DNA of 10,641 nucleotides. Source: Candidatus Humimicrobium oleiphilum (GTDB taxonomy: Bacteria > Actinomycetota > Humimicrobiia > Humimicrobiales > Humimicrobiaceae). The position numbers were made by a program, and so were the translations under genes. This document shows positions 1 through 6,887 of this stretch, in pieces. Every line of letters begins with the position of its first letter. The first letter of the stretch is position 1. The stretch is from contig DBPS01000043.1 of assembly GCA_002304935.1 (NCBI GenBank), forward strand, positions 1 to 10,641, given 5' to 3'. The notes beneath the pieces were generated by a model. That model ran no database searches. It had not been told where the DNA came from and was given only the letters and a program-made list of their open reading frames with translations.

Positions 1-775
1 TTTCGATTATTTCAAGACTTTTTGCCAAAGCCCTGATTACATTGGTCGGAAGCGTGGATGGGTAAGGATGCCAGTCATTCCATTTGTCATAATATTCAAC
101 CCAGACTCTTAAATCAGGGTACCAGCTTCTTGAAGGAGGAAGGCTATCCAGGTTTTTTATAAGCTCATCATTTATAGTAAGCATTCCAAGACCGGGAGGA
201 CATGAAAAACCTTTTTGTGATGCAGAGGCAATACCATCTATCTGCCATTCATCCATTCGGATTTCTTCCATTCCAGAGCTTGCTATTGCATCAACAAAAA
301 CAAGGCAGCCATATTTTTTTGCTATTGCTGCAACTTCCTTTATGGGATTTAAAATGCCCACACTTGTTTCAACATGAACCATCCACAAAAGATCGTATTT
401 TTTTGATTTCAGTTGTTCTTCTATCTGGGAAAGATCATAAGACTGCCCTTTTTCATAAGAAATTTTATCTGTATGCGAGCTATACCTACTGGCTATTGCA
501 TTTAATCTGTCTCCAAAAGAACCATTGGATATTACAAGACAGTTTCTCAAATTGCAGAAAGTTGCTCCTATTGCTTCAAGTCCGGTTGTTCCGGAGCCAG
601 GCATCAGAAAAGACCATGCTTTTTCTGAACCAAGTATTCTTGAAAGCCTTGAAACAGTTTCAAGATAAAGATCCCTGAATTCCTTTCCGTAATGAGCAAC
701 CGTCTGTCCGTTGAAAGCTTCGATAATCTCATCCGGGGATTCCACTGGTCCCGGTATCATCAGCAGATATTTCAT
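1..775 (-). CDS. Class V PLP-dependent aminotransferase (alanine-glyoxylate / serine-pyruvate type), partial
   Basis: The frame reads leftward from an ATG at 775-773 and is still open at base 1, so the 258 residues seen are the N-terminal two thirds or so of a family of about 360-390 residues. The start is preceded by GGGAGG four bases upstream, a strong ribosome site. The N-terminus MKYLLMIPGPVESP and the segment VAHYGKEF are typical of the alanine-glyoxylate / serine-pyruvate group of fold-type I enzymes. Visible PLP features are the phosphate-binding GSGTTG (60-65), Asp162 in VFVDAIAS, which should contact the pyridine nitrogen, and Lys188 in SASQKGF, the expected Schiff-base lysine. WHPYPSTLPTN (235-245) matches the substrate-loop region. 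It transfers an amino group between a small amino acid and a 2-oxo acid in the cytoplasm. The exact donor cannot be read from the sequence, and a phosphonate or isopurine-type relative is possible. It is divergent from the YhcH gene, with a 469-base gap between them. Confidence 0.9.
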   Translation of the reverse strand, partial: MKYLLMIPGPVESPDEIIEAFNGQTVAHYGKEFRDLYLETVSRLSRILGSEKAWSFLMPGSGTTGLEAIGATFCNLRNCLVISNGSFGDRLNAIASRYSSHTDKISYEKGQSYDLSQIEEQLKSKKYDLLWMVHVETSVGILNPIKEVAAIAKKYGCLVFVDAIASSGMEEIRMDEWQIDGIASASQKGFSCPPGLGMLTINDELIKNLDSLPPSRSWYPDLRVWVEYYDKWNDWHPYPSTLPTNVIRALAKSLEIIE

Positions 776-926
776 TTTTCCTCCCATAAATTAAAAAACT
801 AGAATTCTATGATTAAATTCATTTATCGGTTTTCTTGCTGTTTCCAATTGCTTTATTATTTTTAAAGATGATTATTGTTTTTTTTATATTGAATCTCGAA
901 ACTTTTAGACATATTTCTTTTATTTT

Positions 927-1025
927 TTAACACCATATTTTTACTAAATATTCTGTCATGCTTGAACAGTTTTCAAAATTGATTACTTTGTTGAAAATTT
1001 CTCTTGCTTTTTTCCTGTCATCCAT
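927..1025 (-). pseudogene. Short coding-like frame, possible N-terminal remnant of a lost gene
   Basis: On the minus strand an ATG at 1025-1023 opens a 32-residue frame ending with TAA at 929-927. It begins MDDRKKAREIFNKVINFEN, a charged, helical, protein-like composition unlike the Lys/Asn/Ile/Phe noise expected from neighbouring AT-rich DNA. There is no Shine-Dalgarno site before it. The pattern of an RxxxxxxxxNFEN start resembles the N-termini of uroporphyrinogen-decarboxylase (MtaA-type) proteins, but that is recall from a short string and not a proven match. It could be a decayed gene start, a real small protein, or chance. Confidence 0.2.
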
Positions 1026-1130
1026 ATAAATAATTTAATAAATTATGATATTAGTTTTTGTATTTTTGGATATTAGTTTTATTGTTTACTTTTTAGCAAA
1101 TATAAAATAGAATTTTAAACAATATAAAGT

Positions 1131-1163
1131 TTCATATTATGAAATTTAAGTTCACATAATGAA
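1131..1163 (+). promoter_or_regulatory. Tandem operator boxes upstream of the YhcH gene, predicted IclR-family sites
   Basis: Two copies of a 13-base near-palindrome lie at 1131-1143 (TTCATATTATGAA) and 1151-1163 (TTCACATAATGAA), starting exactly 20 bases apart. The first sits in a perfect 15-base inverted repeat with a one-base centre (1130-1144). The second ends directly against a TATAAT at 1164-1169, so a bound protein would cover the -35 to -10 region. The same pair, with the same 20-base period, overlaps the promoter of the IclR-family gene (2652-2684). IclR proteins bind short palindromes as dimers or tetramers, which suits two boxes on one face of the helix. The regulator assignment is inference. 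Confidence 0.6.
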
Positions 1164-1169
1164 TATAAT
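1164..1169 (+). promoter_or_regulatory. Probable -10 element for the YhcH gene
   Basis: A perfect TATAAT lies 75 bases before the ATG at 1245, immediately after the second operator box. No good -35 hexamer is found at 16-18 bases; TTTCAT at 1130-1135 lines up with the -35 of the iclR promoter but is too far from this -10. The start point and leader (about 70 bases) are therefore tentative. Confidence 0.4.
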
Positions 1170-1233
1170 AAACTTTTTTGGTTTTTTTGTCCAGTTTTAA
1201 AAGCAAATTATAAAAATTATTTAATAAAAATTT

Positions 1234-1239
1234 AAGGAG
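1234..1239 (+). promoter_or_regulatory. Ribosome binding site of the YhcH gene
   Basis: AAGGAG lies five bases before the ATG at 1245 and fixes that start. The 14 bases from the site through the ATG (AAGGAGCAGAAATG) are identical to those in front of the phosphofructokinase gene. Confidence 0.75.
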
Positions 1240-1244
1240 CAGAA

Positions 1245-1712
1245 ATGATAATCGGGAACAGGCAAAATACCGATTCTTTTCTTTTCAGATATATTGATGA
1301 AAGATTAAAGAAGGTGCTTGAATTCGCAGAAAAAACAGATTTTAAAGTGCTGGAAGATAATATTTATGAGATAAATGGCAAAAATCTTTTTTATATTATT
1401 ACATCTTACAGGACTTCTGAAAATATAGCTGACAAATATGCGGAACTACATAAAAAATATATCGATGTGCAGATACTGCTATATGGTGAGGAAAAGTTCG
1501 GCTATTCAGATATTTCTTCAATCAAGAAGGTCTATAAAGAGTATGATGAAAATAAGGATATCGAACTTTATTCTAATGTCGAAAATGAAGATTTCTTTCT
1601 TTTAAAACCCAGTATGTTTGCAGCTTTTTTCCCTGAGGATATACACAGACCCGGTTTAAGCGCAGGTACTCCAAGAAGTATAAGAAAAGTAATATTCAAG
1701 TTAGCTGTATAG
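1245..1712 (+). CDS. YhcH/YjgK/YiaL family protein (cupin-like sugar-acid / sialic-acid anomerase family)
   Basis: A 155-residue protein, the normal length for this family (about 150), which includes EbgC and NanQ (YhcH), the latter known as an N-acetylneuraminate anomerase. The family signature is present: AELHKKYIDVQILLYGEE (66-83), containing the conserved E-x-H, D and Q of the metal-binding barrel, and FFPEDIHRPG (128-137) with the second His at 134. The fold is a single-domain double-stranded beta-helix that binds a divalent metal; no signal peptide is seen, so it should be cytoplasmic. In other bacteria these genes sit with transport and catabolism of sialic acid, sugar acids or beta-galactosides. 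Here the only partner is the convergent IclR-family gene, and the two share operator-like boxes. The exact substrate is unknown; sugar-acid metabolism is inferred from family and regulator. Confidence 0.85.
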   Translation: MIIGNRQNTDSFLFRYIDERLKKVLEFAEKTDFKVLEDNIYEINGKNLFYIITSYRTSENIADKYAELHKKYIDVQILLYGEEKFGYSDISSIKKVYKEYDENKDIELYSNVENEDFFLLKPSMFAAFFPEDIHRPGLSAGTPRSIRKVIFKLAV

Positions 1713-1840
1713 TTTTTAATAGTTTTACAAGAATAACAGGATGATTTTTATTTTAATATTAAACAATATCAGTTTGTATTATCAAATCCCCTCATTCATA
1801 CAACAGTTAAACCTGCCTGCAATAAATTAATCAGGACAAA

Positions 1841-2590
1841 TCAGGCTATGTGACCCATTTTTTTGGATATAAGCCTGCTGTTTTCCAGAATCAGATCTTT
1901 GTATTTTTTTAGTTGTTTATCCAGATTTTCAATATTAAAAATAAAAGTTACGCTTATTGAAGCAAAGACTTTGTCAGAATTATCAAGTATCGGAGCTGCA
2001 ATGCAGCCCACATTTTCCTGATGCTCTTCCCTGTCCAGGGCATACCCTTGTTTTTTTATCAATTCAAGTTCAGAAATAAATTGTTCTTTGTTTATGATTG
2101 TGTGCTCAGTAAATTTATTAAAATCTACTGAATCCAGGATTTTTTCCTGAAAATCTTTAGTTTGAAAAGCAAGGATGACTTTACCTACCCCGGTGCAGTG
2201 CCAGGGCGTGGTTTTACCTATTTGTGAATGTAGCCTGATGGGATTCAGGCTCTCTCTTTTATCAACATACACAACCTCATCTCCTACAAGCTGGGCAAGA
2301 TGGATGGTCTCTTTTGTAACTGAATTGATTTTGTCAATGTAAGGGGCTGCAATCTCTATGATCTTAAAGTCCTGTATTATATGATTTGCAACTTCTACAA
2401 ATTTAATTCCAAGCTTGTACTTTTTGGTTTCAATATTCTTATCTATATAGCCATGTCTTCCGAGCTGGGCGAGTATTCTGTATGTAGTGCTTTTATTTAT
2501 ATCAAGAGCTTCAGATAATTCTTTGAGGCTCATTTCAGAATTGACTTTTAAAAAGTCTATGATGCTGAATATTTTGTTAAGTAATTTCAT
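1841..2590 (-). CDS. IclR-family transcriptional regulator
   Basis: 249 residues, the usual IclR length of about 250. The N-terminal winged helix-turn-helix spans roughly 1-65, with MSLKELSEALDINKSTTYRI (20-39) forming the turn and recognition helix. The C-terminal GAF-like effector domain spans about 75-245 and carries family motifs: VVYVDKRES (106-114), IGKTTPWHCTGVGKVILAF (124-142) and YALDREEHQENVGCIAAPI (183-201), including the Cys that often lies in the effector pocket. These regulators respond to small carbon metabolites such as glyoxylate, sugar acids or aromatic acids. The ATG at 2590-2588 has no recognisable Shine-Dalgarno site, but no better start is available. The gene converges on the YhcH gene with 128 bases between, and its own promoter carries the tandem box pair, predicting autoregulation. 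Confidence 0.92.
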   Translation of the reverse strand: MKLLNKIFSIIDFLKVNSEMSLKELSEALDINKSTTYRILAQLGRHGYIDKNIETKKYKLGIKFVEVANHIIQDFKIIEIAAPYIDKINSVTKETIHLAQLVGDEVVYVDKRESLNPIRLHSQIGKTTPWHCTGVGKVILAFQTKDFQEKILDSVDFNKFTEHTIINKEQFISELELIKKQGYALDREEHQENVGCIAAPILDNSDKVFASISVTFIFNIENLDKQLKKYKDLILENSRLISKKMGHIA

Positions 2591-2651
2591 CTGATTATTA
2601 ATCTTATAAAAATCCTATATATAACAAGAAAGTAAACTTAAATTATAGTAT

Positions 2652-2684
2652 TTCACATTATAAAACTTAATTTTAGATTATGCA
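2652..2684. promoter_or_regulatory. Tandem operator boxes overlapping the iclR promoter (autoregulation)
   Basis: TTCACATTATAAA (2652-2664) and TTTAGATTATGCA (2672-2684) match the consensus TTCACATTATGAA at 12 and 10 of 13 positions and start exactly 20 bases apart. Period and box sequence repeat the arrangement in front of the YhcH gene. The second copy is degenerate, as expected of a weaker autoregulatory site. Confidence 0.5.
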
Positions 2685-2685
2685 A
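2657..2685 (-). promoter_or_regulatory. Sigma-70-type promoter of the IclR-family gene
   Basis: Reading the minus strand, TTGCAT (2685-2680) and TATAAT (2662-2657) are separated by exactly 17 bases. Transcription would start near 2650, giving a leader of about 60 bases before the ATG. Both hexamers lie inside the tandem operator boxes, so binding there would block RNA polymerase. Confidence 0.65.
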
Positions 2686-2713
2686 CTAAATGTTCTGGTA
2701 TTTATTCTGTCTT

Positions 2714-2745
2714 TTTATTAAAATACTAAAAAATATTTTAATAAA
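2714..2745. repeat. Perfect 12-base inverted repeat, A/T only
   Basis: TTTATTAAAATA and its exact reverse complement flank an eight-base spacer (CTAAAAAA). It lies between the divergent IclR-family and DUF45 genes, about 30 bases beyond the operator pair. With no G or C in the stem and no gene ending here it is unlikely to be a terminator. It might be a further protein-binding site or simply a product of the AT-rich composition. Confidence 0.35.
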
Positions 2746-2860
2746 TCAAAAAACTAAAATAAATATTAATTTTTTAAAATGATTTAATTCATAAAAATCC
2801 AAATAATGTTCCCCTGTTATTCATATCGGATATTAAAATTTAAATATTTATTTTAAAATA

Positions 2861-3409
2861 GTGGCAATAATGGAGATCAATAACGTTCCTTATAAAATTG
2901 CATATAAAGATATAAGAAATCCCAGGCTTGAGTTTAAAGCCGGAAATCTTACCCTCCATCTTCCATATGGATATAAAGACGAACAGAAGCTTTTGGAAAA
3001 ATATGAGAATTGGATATTAAAGAAATATCTCTTTATAAAAGAATGCAGGGAGCTTGCAGATCAGAAAATCCTGAATAATCTTTCAGATAATGAATTTAAA
3101 GATATTGCATCAGACCTGATAAAAAAACACGATTTAAATAATAAAATCAATGGACTTTCCTTCAGGAACTTCAAAAGCAAGTGGGCAAGCATAAATTCAA
3201 AGAACCAGATAACCTTAAATAAAAAAATGGCATTCCTGCCAGAGCACCTTATTGAATATATAGTTTTTCATGAAATCATGCACACAATCGAAAAAAGGCA
3301 TGGGGCAGTTTTTAAGGAGCTTATAAAGAAAAGGTATAAGGATCATAAAAAATATGAAAAAGATCTTTATGCATACTGGCTTCTGATATCTGATAGGGGC
3401 AGGTCTTAA
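2861..3409 (+). CDS. YgjP/DUF45-family zinc metalloprotease (HExxH)
   Basis: A protein of 182 residues from a GTG at 2861, or 179 from an ATG at 2870; neither has a Shine-Dalgarno site, so the start is uncertain. The C-terminal half carries the YgjP-like (PF01863-type) signature: FRNFKSKWASINSKNQITLN (101-120), LPEHLIEYIVFHEIMH (126-141) with the HExxH zinc motif at 137-141, a third ligand candidate His147 in KRHGAVF, then YEKDLYAYWLL. It is shorter than the family's common length of about 230 residues, because the N-terminal beta region (1-50) is compact. No signal peptide or membrane segment is visible, so it should act in the cytoplasm. Some relatives sit beside type I restriction genes, but none is here; it stands alone. 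Proteolytic activity is inferred from the motif only. Confidence 0.85.
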   Translation: MAIMEINNVPYKIAYKDIRNPRLEFKAGNLTLHLPYGYKDEQKLLEKYENWILKKYLFIKECRELADQKILNNLSDNEFKDIASDLIKKHDLNNKINGLSFRNFKSKWASINSKNQITLNKKMAFLPEHLIEYIVFHEIMHTIEKRHGAVFKELIKKRYKDHKKYEKDLYAYWLLISDRGRS

Positions 3410-3501
3410 ACGAATCCCTGCAATTTTTTTAAAATCTTTTACTTATAAAGCTTTCTCATTCAAAAACATTGGGGGCAGCACTATTTTGCCAGGAGTTTTT
3501 A

Positions 3502-3600
3502 ATGTTCCAGATGACAGTCTATATGAATTCATTGAAAAATAAGAAAATATTTTATAGAATTAGTTACTTATACTTTTATGCGTTATTGTTTTTAAAATGA
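3502..3600 (+). CDS. Possible 32-residue small hydrophobic peptide
   Basis: An ATG at 3502 follows AGGAG (3491-3495) at a six-base spacing and opens a frame of 32 codons to TGA at 3598-3600. The product begins MFQMTVYMNSLKNKK and ends in a hydrophobic aromatic stretch (FYRISYLYFYALLF), which could sit in or on the membrane. It lies between the DUF45 gene and the class I aminotransferase. A second protein-like frame overlaps it (stop at 3540-3542), and both cannot easily be real. In DNA this AT-rich a frame of this size is common, so the only support is the ribosome site. Confidence 0.2.
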   Translation: MFQMTVYMNSLKNKKIFYRISYLYFYALLFLK

Positions 3601-3623
3601 TTTTTTATGAATAGAATAATCAC

Positions 3624-3628
3624 AGGAG
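3624..3628 (+). promoter_or_regulatory. Ribosome binding site deciding the class I aminotransferase start
   Basis: AGGAG ends ten bases before the ATG at 3639 (eight if AGGAGAG is counted). The in-frame GTG at 3630 lies only one base after it, too close to be used, so translation should start at the ATG with MEFAERLNRLG. Confidence 0.65.
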
Positions 3629-3638
3629 AGTGTTAAAA

Positions 3639-4829
3639 ATGGAATTTGCAGAAAGACTGAACAGGCTTGGCAAAGAAAATGCTTTTACCGTTCTGGGAAA
3701 AGTTATAAAACTCAGAGAGCAGGGGAAAAATATTATAAGTTTCTGTATTGGTGAACCTGATTTTAATACACCGGAAAACATAAAAAATGCCGCTATAAAA
3801 GCAATAAATGATAACATGACTCACTATAATCCTTCAGGCGGTCTTCCGGAATTTAAAAGAACCATAGCAAATTATATTTCAAAAACGAGAGGTATAAATG
3901 TAGGTGAGGAAAACGTATGCGTGGCATCAGGTGGAAAGCCCATCATTTATTATACCATACATGCCCTGGTCAATCCGGGGGACGAGGCTATTTATCCTAA
4001 TCCGGGATATCCCATATATGAATCTATAATAAATTTCGTTGGCGGAAAAGCCGTGCCTCTTCCTCTTCTTGAATCCAGGGGATTTAGTTTTAATGTTAAA
4101 ACTCTTGAGAATATTGTCACTGACAAAACAAAATTAATCATTATAAATTCTCCTCAGAATCCGACAGGTGGATTACTTTCAAAAGAAGACCTGAAAGCGA
4201 TTGCAAAAATAGCAACCGAACGTAATATATATATTCTTTCTGATGAGATTTATTCAAGAATTTTATATGAAGGAGAGTTTAATAGTATTTCTTCGCAGCC
4301 AGATATGCAGGACAAGACAATAATAGTTGACGGATTTTCAAAAACTTATGCTATGACTGGCTGGAGAATGGGTTTTGGTATTGCAAATAAAGAATTAACG
4401 CAGCAAATTACAAACCTTGAAAATAATTGCGAGTCTTGCACTGTTACATTCAACCAGTATGCCGGGATAGAAGCACTGACCGGTCCTCAGGATGAAGTAG
4501 ATGGCATGGTTAAGGAGTTCAGGGAAAGAAGAGATTTAATCGTCAATCTTCTAAACGATATAAAGGGATTCAGCTGTCTTAAACCTAAAGGAGCTTTTTA
4601 TGTTTTCCCAAACGTAACACAGGCTTGTAAAAATCTTGGTTTCAAAGATGCAGAGCAGCTTCAGGAATATCTTCTTTATAAAGGAGACGTTGCTGTCCTT
4701 GCAAGAACATCGTTTGGCTTGAAAAATAAAGACGAGAATGAAGAATATATCCGGCTTTCATATGCGACATCCAAAGAAAATATCATAGAAGGCCTGGCAA
4801 GAATAAAAAGAGCTGTCGAAAATAAATAA
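3639..4829 (+). CDS. Class I/II PLP-dependent aminotransferase (aspartate aminotransferase-like)
   Basis: 396 residues from the ATG at 3639, full length for the aspartate-aminotransferase subgroup Ib (about 390-400). The PLP site is complete: HYNPSGGLPEFK (62-73), the phosphate-loop segment SGGKP (97-101), Asn174 in NSPQNPTGG, Asp202 and Tyr205 in SDEIYSR, the Schiff-base Lys235 in DGFSKTYAMTGWR, Arg243 for the phosphate, and Arg372 in YIRLSYATS for the substrate carboxylate. It should transfer the amino group of a common amino acid to 2-oxoglutarate or a similar acceptor in the cytoplasm. Members of this subgroup use aspartate, alanine, branched-chain or aromatic substrates, and this sequence does not settle which. 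The GGKP variant is shared by a subset of subgroup Ib relatives. The diguanylate cyclase gene follows 20 bases after the stop, so the two are probably cotranscribed. Confidence 0.93.
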   Translation: MEFAERLNRLGKENAFTVLGKVIKLREQGKNIISFCIGEPDFNTPENIKNAAIKAINDNMTHYNPSGGLPEFKRTIANYISKTRGINVGEENVCVASGGKPIIYYTIHALVNPGDEAIYPNPGYPIYESIINFVGGKAVPLPLLESRGFSFNVKTLENIVTDKTKLIIINSPQNPTGGLLSKEDLKAIAKIATERNIYILSDEIYSRILYEGEFNSISSQPDMQDKTIIVDGFSKTYAMTGWRMGFGIANKELTQQITNLENNCESCTVTFNQYAGIEALTGPQDEVDGMVKEFRERRDLIVNLLNDIKGFSCLKPKGAFYVFPNVTQACKNLGFKDAEQLQEYLLYKGDVAVLARTSFGLKNKDENEEYIRLSYATSKENIIEGLARIKRAVENK

Positions 4830-4849
4830 AAAATATAATTTACGGGTGA

Positions 4850-6877
4850 ATGGAAAAATTATCGAAATCAAGATTACTTTATCTTGCTTTAGTAGTTTTG
4901 ATTGCAGTCACTCTTATATTAGCTGTTTATTTTGGCATTAATTTTATTATTGTAAGCATAATTGCCCTTACGTTAATTATTATTTCAGCAATAATCTTTG
5001 GAATAAGAGCTTCAGTTCCTGCATTAATAGTAAGCACTGCCTGCTCAGTATATTATTTTTATCAGTTTACCGATTGTCTTGAACTATCGGGAAAAGTAAT
5101 AATTCTTTTAAATTATTTTATTATTGCTATTACGTTCGGGATAGCCAGGGATTTTTTTTATAGACAGAAAAAGAATATCCTGGATTATAAAAACAAAATA
5201 GCAATTGATTCTGAGTCGAAATCTACTCAAAAAGAACTTCTTGAAAGCATTCTTGCTAACATTCCTTCCGTTGTTTATGTAAGAGATGCTGACCTTAAAT
5301 TTATTATGGTCAATAAAGCTTTTGAGAAATTAGTTCAAAAAAGTTCTGATTTTTTTATTGGTAAAACTGATTATGATATTTTTCCAGAAAAAACAGCAAA
5401 AAATATGGTCAGGGATGACATTGAGGTTATGGAAAATGATAAGCCGAAGCTTGGAATCGAAGAAAATATTTTTCTGTCAGACGGTAAAAACATATGGGCT
5501 ATTACAAATAAAATGCCGCTTCATGATAAAAACGGAAAAGTTAAAGGGATAATGGGTATCTCGTATGATATCAGCAATATAAAAAAAGTAGAGTTACAGC
5601 TTAGAACAATCCTTGATAATTTCCCATATAAAGCCTGGTTGAAAGATATAAACGGAAAATATCTAGCAGTAAATGATTTTCTTGCAAAATCCGCCAATAA
5701 GATTAAATCAGAAATGATTGGCAAAACTGACATAGAGATTTATCCTGAGGAGCTTGCTAAAAAATACATGAGTGATGACCGTAATATAATGGAAACCAGA
5801 CAATCCAGATATTTCCAGGAAATATCTCTGACTAATGGCAAACCTGCGTTACATGAAACCTATAAGACTCCCGTGATAAATGAGTCAGGAGAGGTAATAG
5901 GCACGACAGGCTATACAAAAGATATAAGCAAGATGCAGGAAGAATTAAAAGAATTATCCAGATTAAATAATCTTTTTAGCGCAGTTATTGATAATATCCC
6001 AATAATGCTTTTTGTCAAAGATGCAGAAACACTGAGGTTCAAACTTATAAACAAAGCTGCTGAAAAACTGATAGGATTGAATAAAAACAACATTATAGGC
6101 AAAAATGATTATGATTTATTTCCAAAAGAACAGGCAGACTTTTTTGTAACAAAGGACAGGGAAGCTCTAAATAATAAAAAACAGCTGCTGATTGAGGAAG
6201 AAAATCTTACATCCAGCAAAAATTCTGCAATAATCAGAACAAAAAAAGTACCTATTCTTGATGAGGATGGAAATCCGATTTGCATAATAGGCATTTCCGA
6301 AGATATAACAAAACAAAGACAAATGGAAAAAACCATCAAGGAACTAGCATACTATGATGAGATTACCAAGCTCCCAAACAGACATTTATTTAAAGACAGA
6401 TTTGATATTGCTTCTGAATATTCAAAAAGAAATAAAAAGAAAATGATGATATCAATGCTTGATTTCGACAAATTCAAGTTAATAAATGACAAATATGGCC
6501 ATGATGTCGGAGACAGGCTCCTCAGGGGTTTTGCAGACAGAGTAAAAAAAATAATGAGAAAAACCGATACCTTCGCAAGATTCGGGGGAGATGAATTTAT
6601 TTTTATTATCAGTGGCTTTGTCAAAAATGATGATATGAAAAAATTTGCAGATAAGATATTGGGTTCTTTCGAGAATTCTTTTGTAGTTGATGATTTGGAA
6701 CTAAATATAAAAGGGAGTATGGGCATTTCAATATTCCCTGATGACGGTTTTAAACAGGATACTCTTTTAAAATATGCTGATGCTGCCATGTATGAAGCCA
6801 AGAAAAAAGGTGGAAATACATATGTATTTCATAACAATGGCAATAATAAACATAAAGAAAGCAGTTCATTTGGCTAG
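4850..6877 (+). CDS. Membrane-bound triple-PAS diguanylate cyclase (GGDEF)
   Basis: 675 residues. Residues 9-100 form about four membrane helices; the third and fourth (GIRASVPALIVSTACSVYYF, then the 82-98 segment) resemble a KdpD-type DUF4118 sensor membrane domain. Three PAS domains follow (about 127-245, 250-360 and 372-489). Each has the same core, IGKTDYDIFPE, IGKTDIEIYPE and IGKNDYDLFPKE, and each ends in GxSxDI or GYTKDI, so they look like tandem duplications. The GGDEF domain (about 500-662) is intact: metal Asp538 in LDFDKFK, NDKYGHDVGD (546-555) and GGDEF (579-583), preceded five residues upstream by RKTD (570-573), a good RxxD inhibitory site. It should convert two GTP to c-di-GMP in response to a small ligand or membrane signal. 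There is no EAL or HD-GYP domain. The ATG at 4850 has only a weak GGGTG before it, consistent with coupling to the aminotransferase 20 bases upstream. Confidence 0.93.
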   Translation: MEKLSKSRLLYLALVVLIAVTLILAVYFGINFIIVSIIALTLIIISAIIFGIRASVPALIVSTACSVYYFYQFTDCLELSGKVIILLNYFIIAITFGIARDFFYRQKKNILDYKNKIAIDSESKSTQKELLESILANIPSVVYVRDADLKFIMVNKAFEKLVQKSSDFFIGKTDYDIFPEKTAKNMVRDDIEVMENDKPKLGIEENIFLSDGKNIWAITNKMPLHDKNGKVKGIMGISYDISNIKKVELQLRTILDNFPYKAWLKDINGKYLAVNDFLAKSANKIKSEMIGKTDIEIYPEELAKKYMSDDRNIMETRQSRYFQEISLTNGKPALHETYKTPVINESGEVIGTTGYTKDISKMQEELKELSRLNNLFSAVIDNIPIMLFVKDAETLRFKLINKAAEKLIGLNKNNIIGKNDYDLFPKEQADFFVTKDREALNNKKQLLIEEENLTSSKNSAIIRTKKVPILDEDGNPICIIGISEDITKQRQMEKTIKELAYYDEITKLPNRHLFKDRFDIASEYSKRNKKKMMISMLDFDKFKLINDKYGHDVGDRLLRGFADRVKKIMRKTDTFARFGGDEFIFIISGFVKNDDMKKFADKILGSFENSFVVDDLELNIKGSMGISIFPDDGFKQDTLLKYADAAMYEAKKKGGNTYVFHNNGNNKHKESSSFG

Positions 6878-6887
6878 CTCTTTAAAA

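Larger units (their letters stand above)
776..1244. other. 469-base AT-rich intergenic region between divergent genes
   Basis: This gap separates the class V aminotransferase from the YhcH gene. I see no RNA gene. Its left end carries the aminotransferase ribosome site (GGGAGG, minus strand, within 776-785). The middle contains a 32-codon coding-like remnant on the minus strand (927-1025). The right end holds two 13-base operator-like boxes (1131-1163), a perfect TATAAT (1164-1169) and the YhcH ribosome site (1234-1239). No convincing promoter for the aminotransferase could be picked out by eye, because AT-rich hexamers occur throughout. Confidence 0.6.

Noticed and set aside
202..678. Plus-strand open frame of 158 codons
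   Set aside because: It lies antisense inside the class V aminotransferase, which has clear family motifs; its Leu/Gln/Phe-rich translation matches nothing I recognise.
1713..1840. Terminator between the convergent YhcH and IclR-family genes
   Set aside because: No GC-containing stem followed by a T run could be found on either strand.
3468..3504. GGCA / TGCC hairpin (3475-3489) as terminator of the DUF45 gene
   Set aside because: The stem is only four base pairs with a nine-base loop and a T run that is not adjacent; too weak to call.
3630..3641. GTG at 3630 as start of the class I aminotransferase
   Set aside because: It begins one base after the AGGAG motif, too close for initiation; the ATG at 3639 has a workable spacing and gives the expected N-terminus.
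6352..6801. Minus-strand open frame of 149 codons
   Set aside because: It is antisense to the GGDEF domain, whose motifs are intact in the plus frame.
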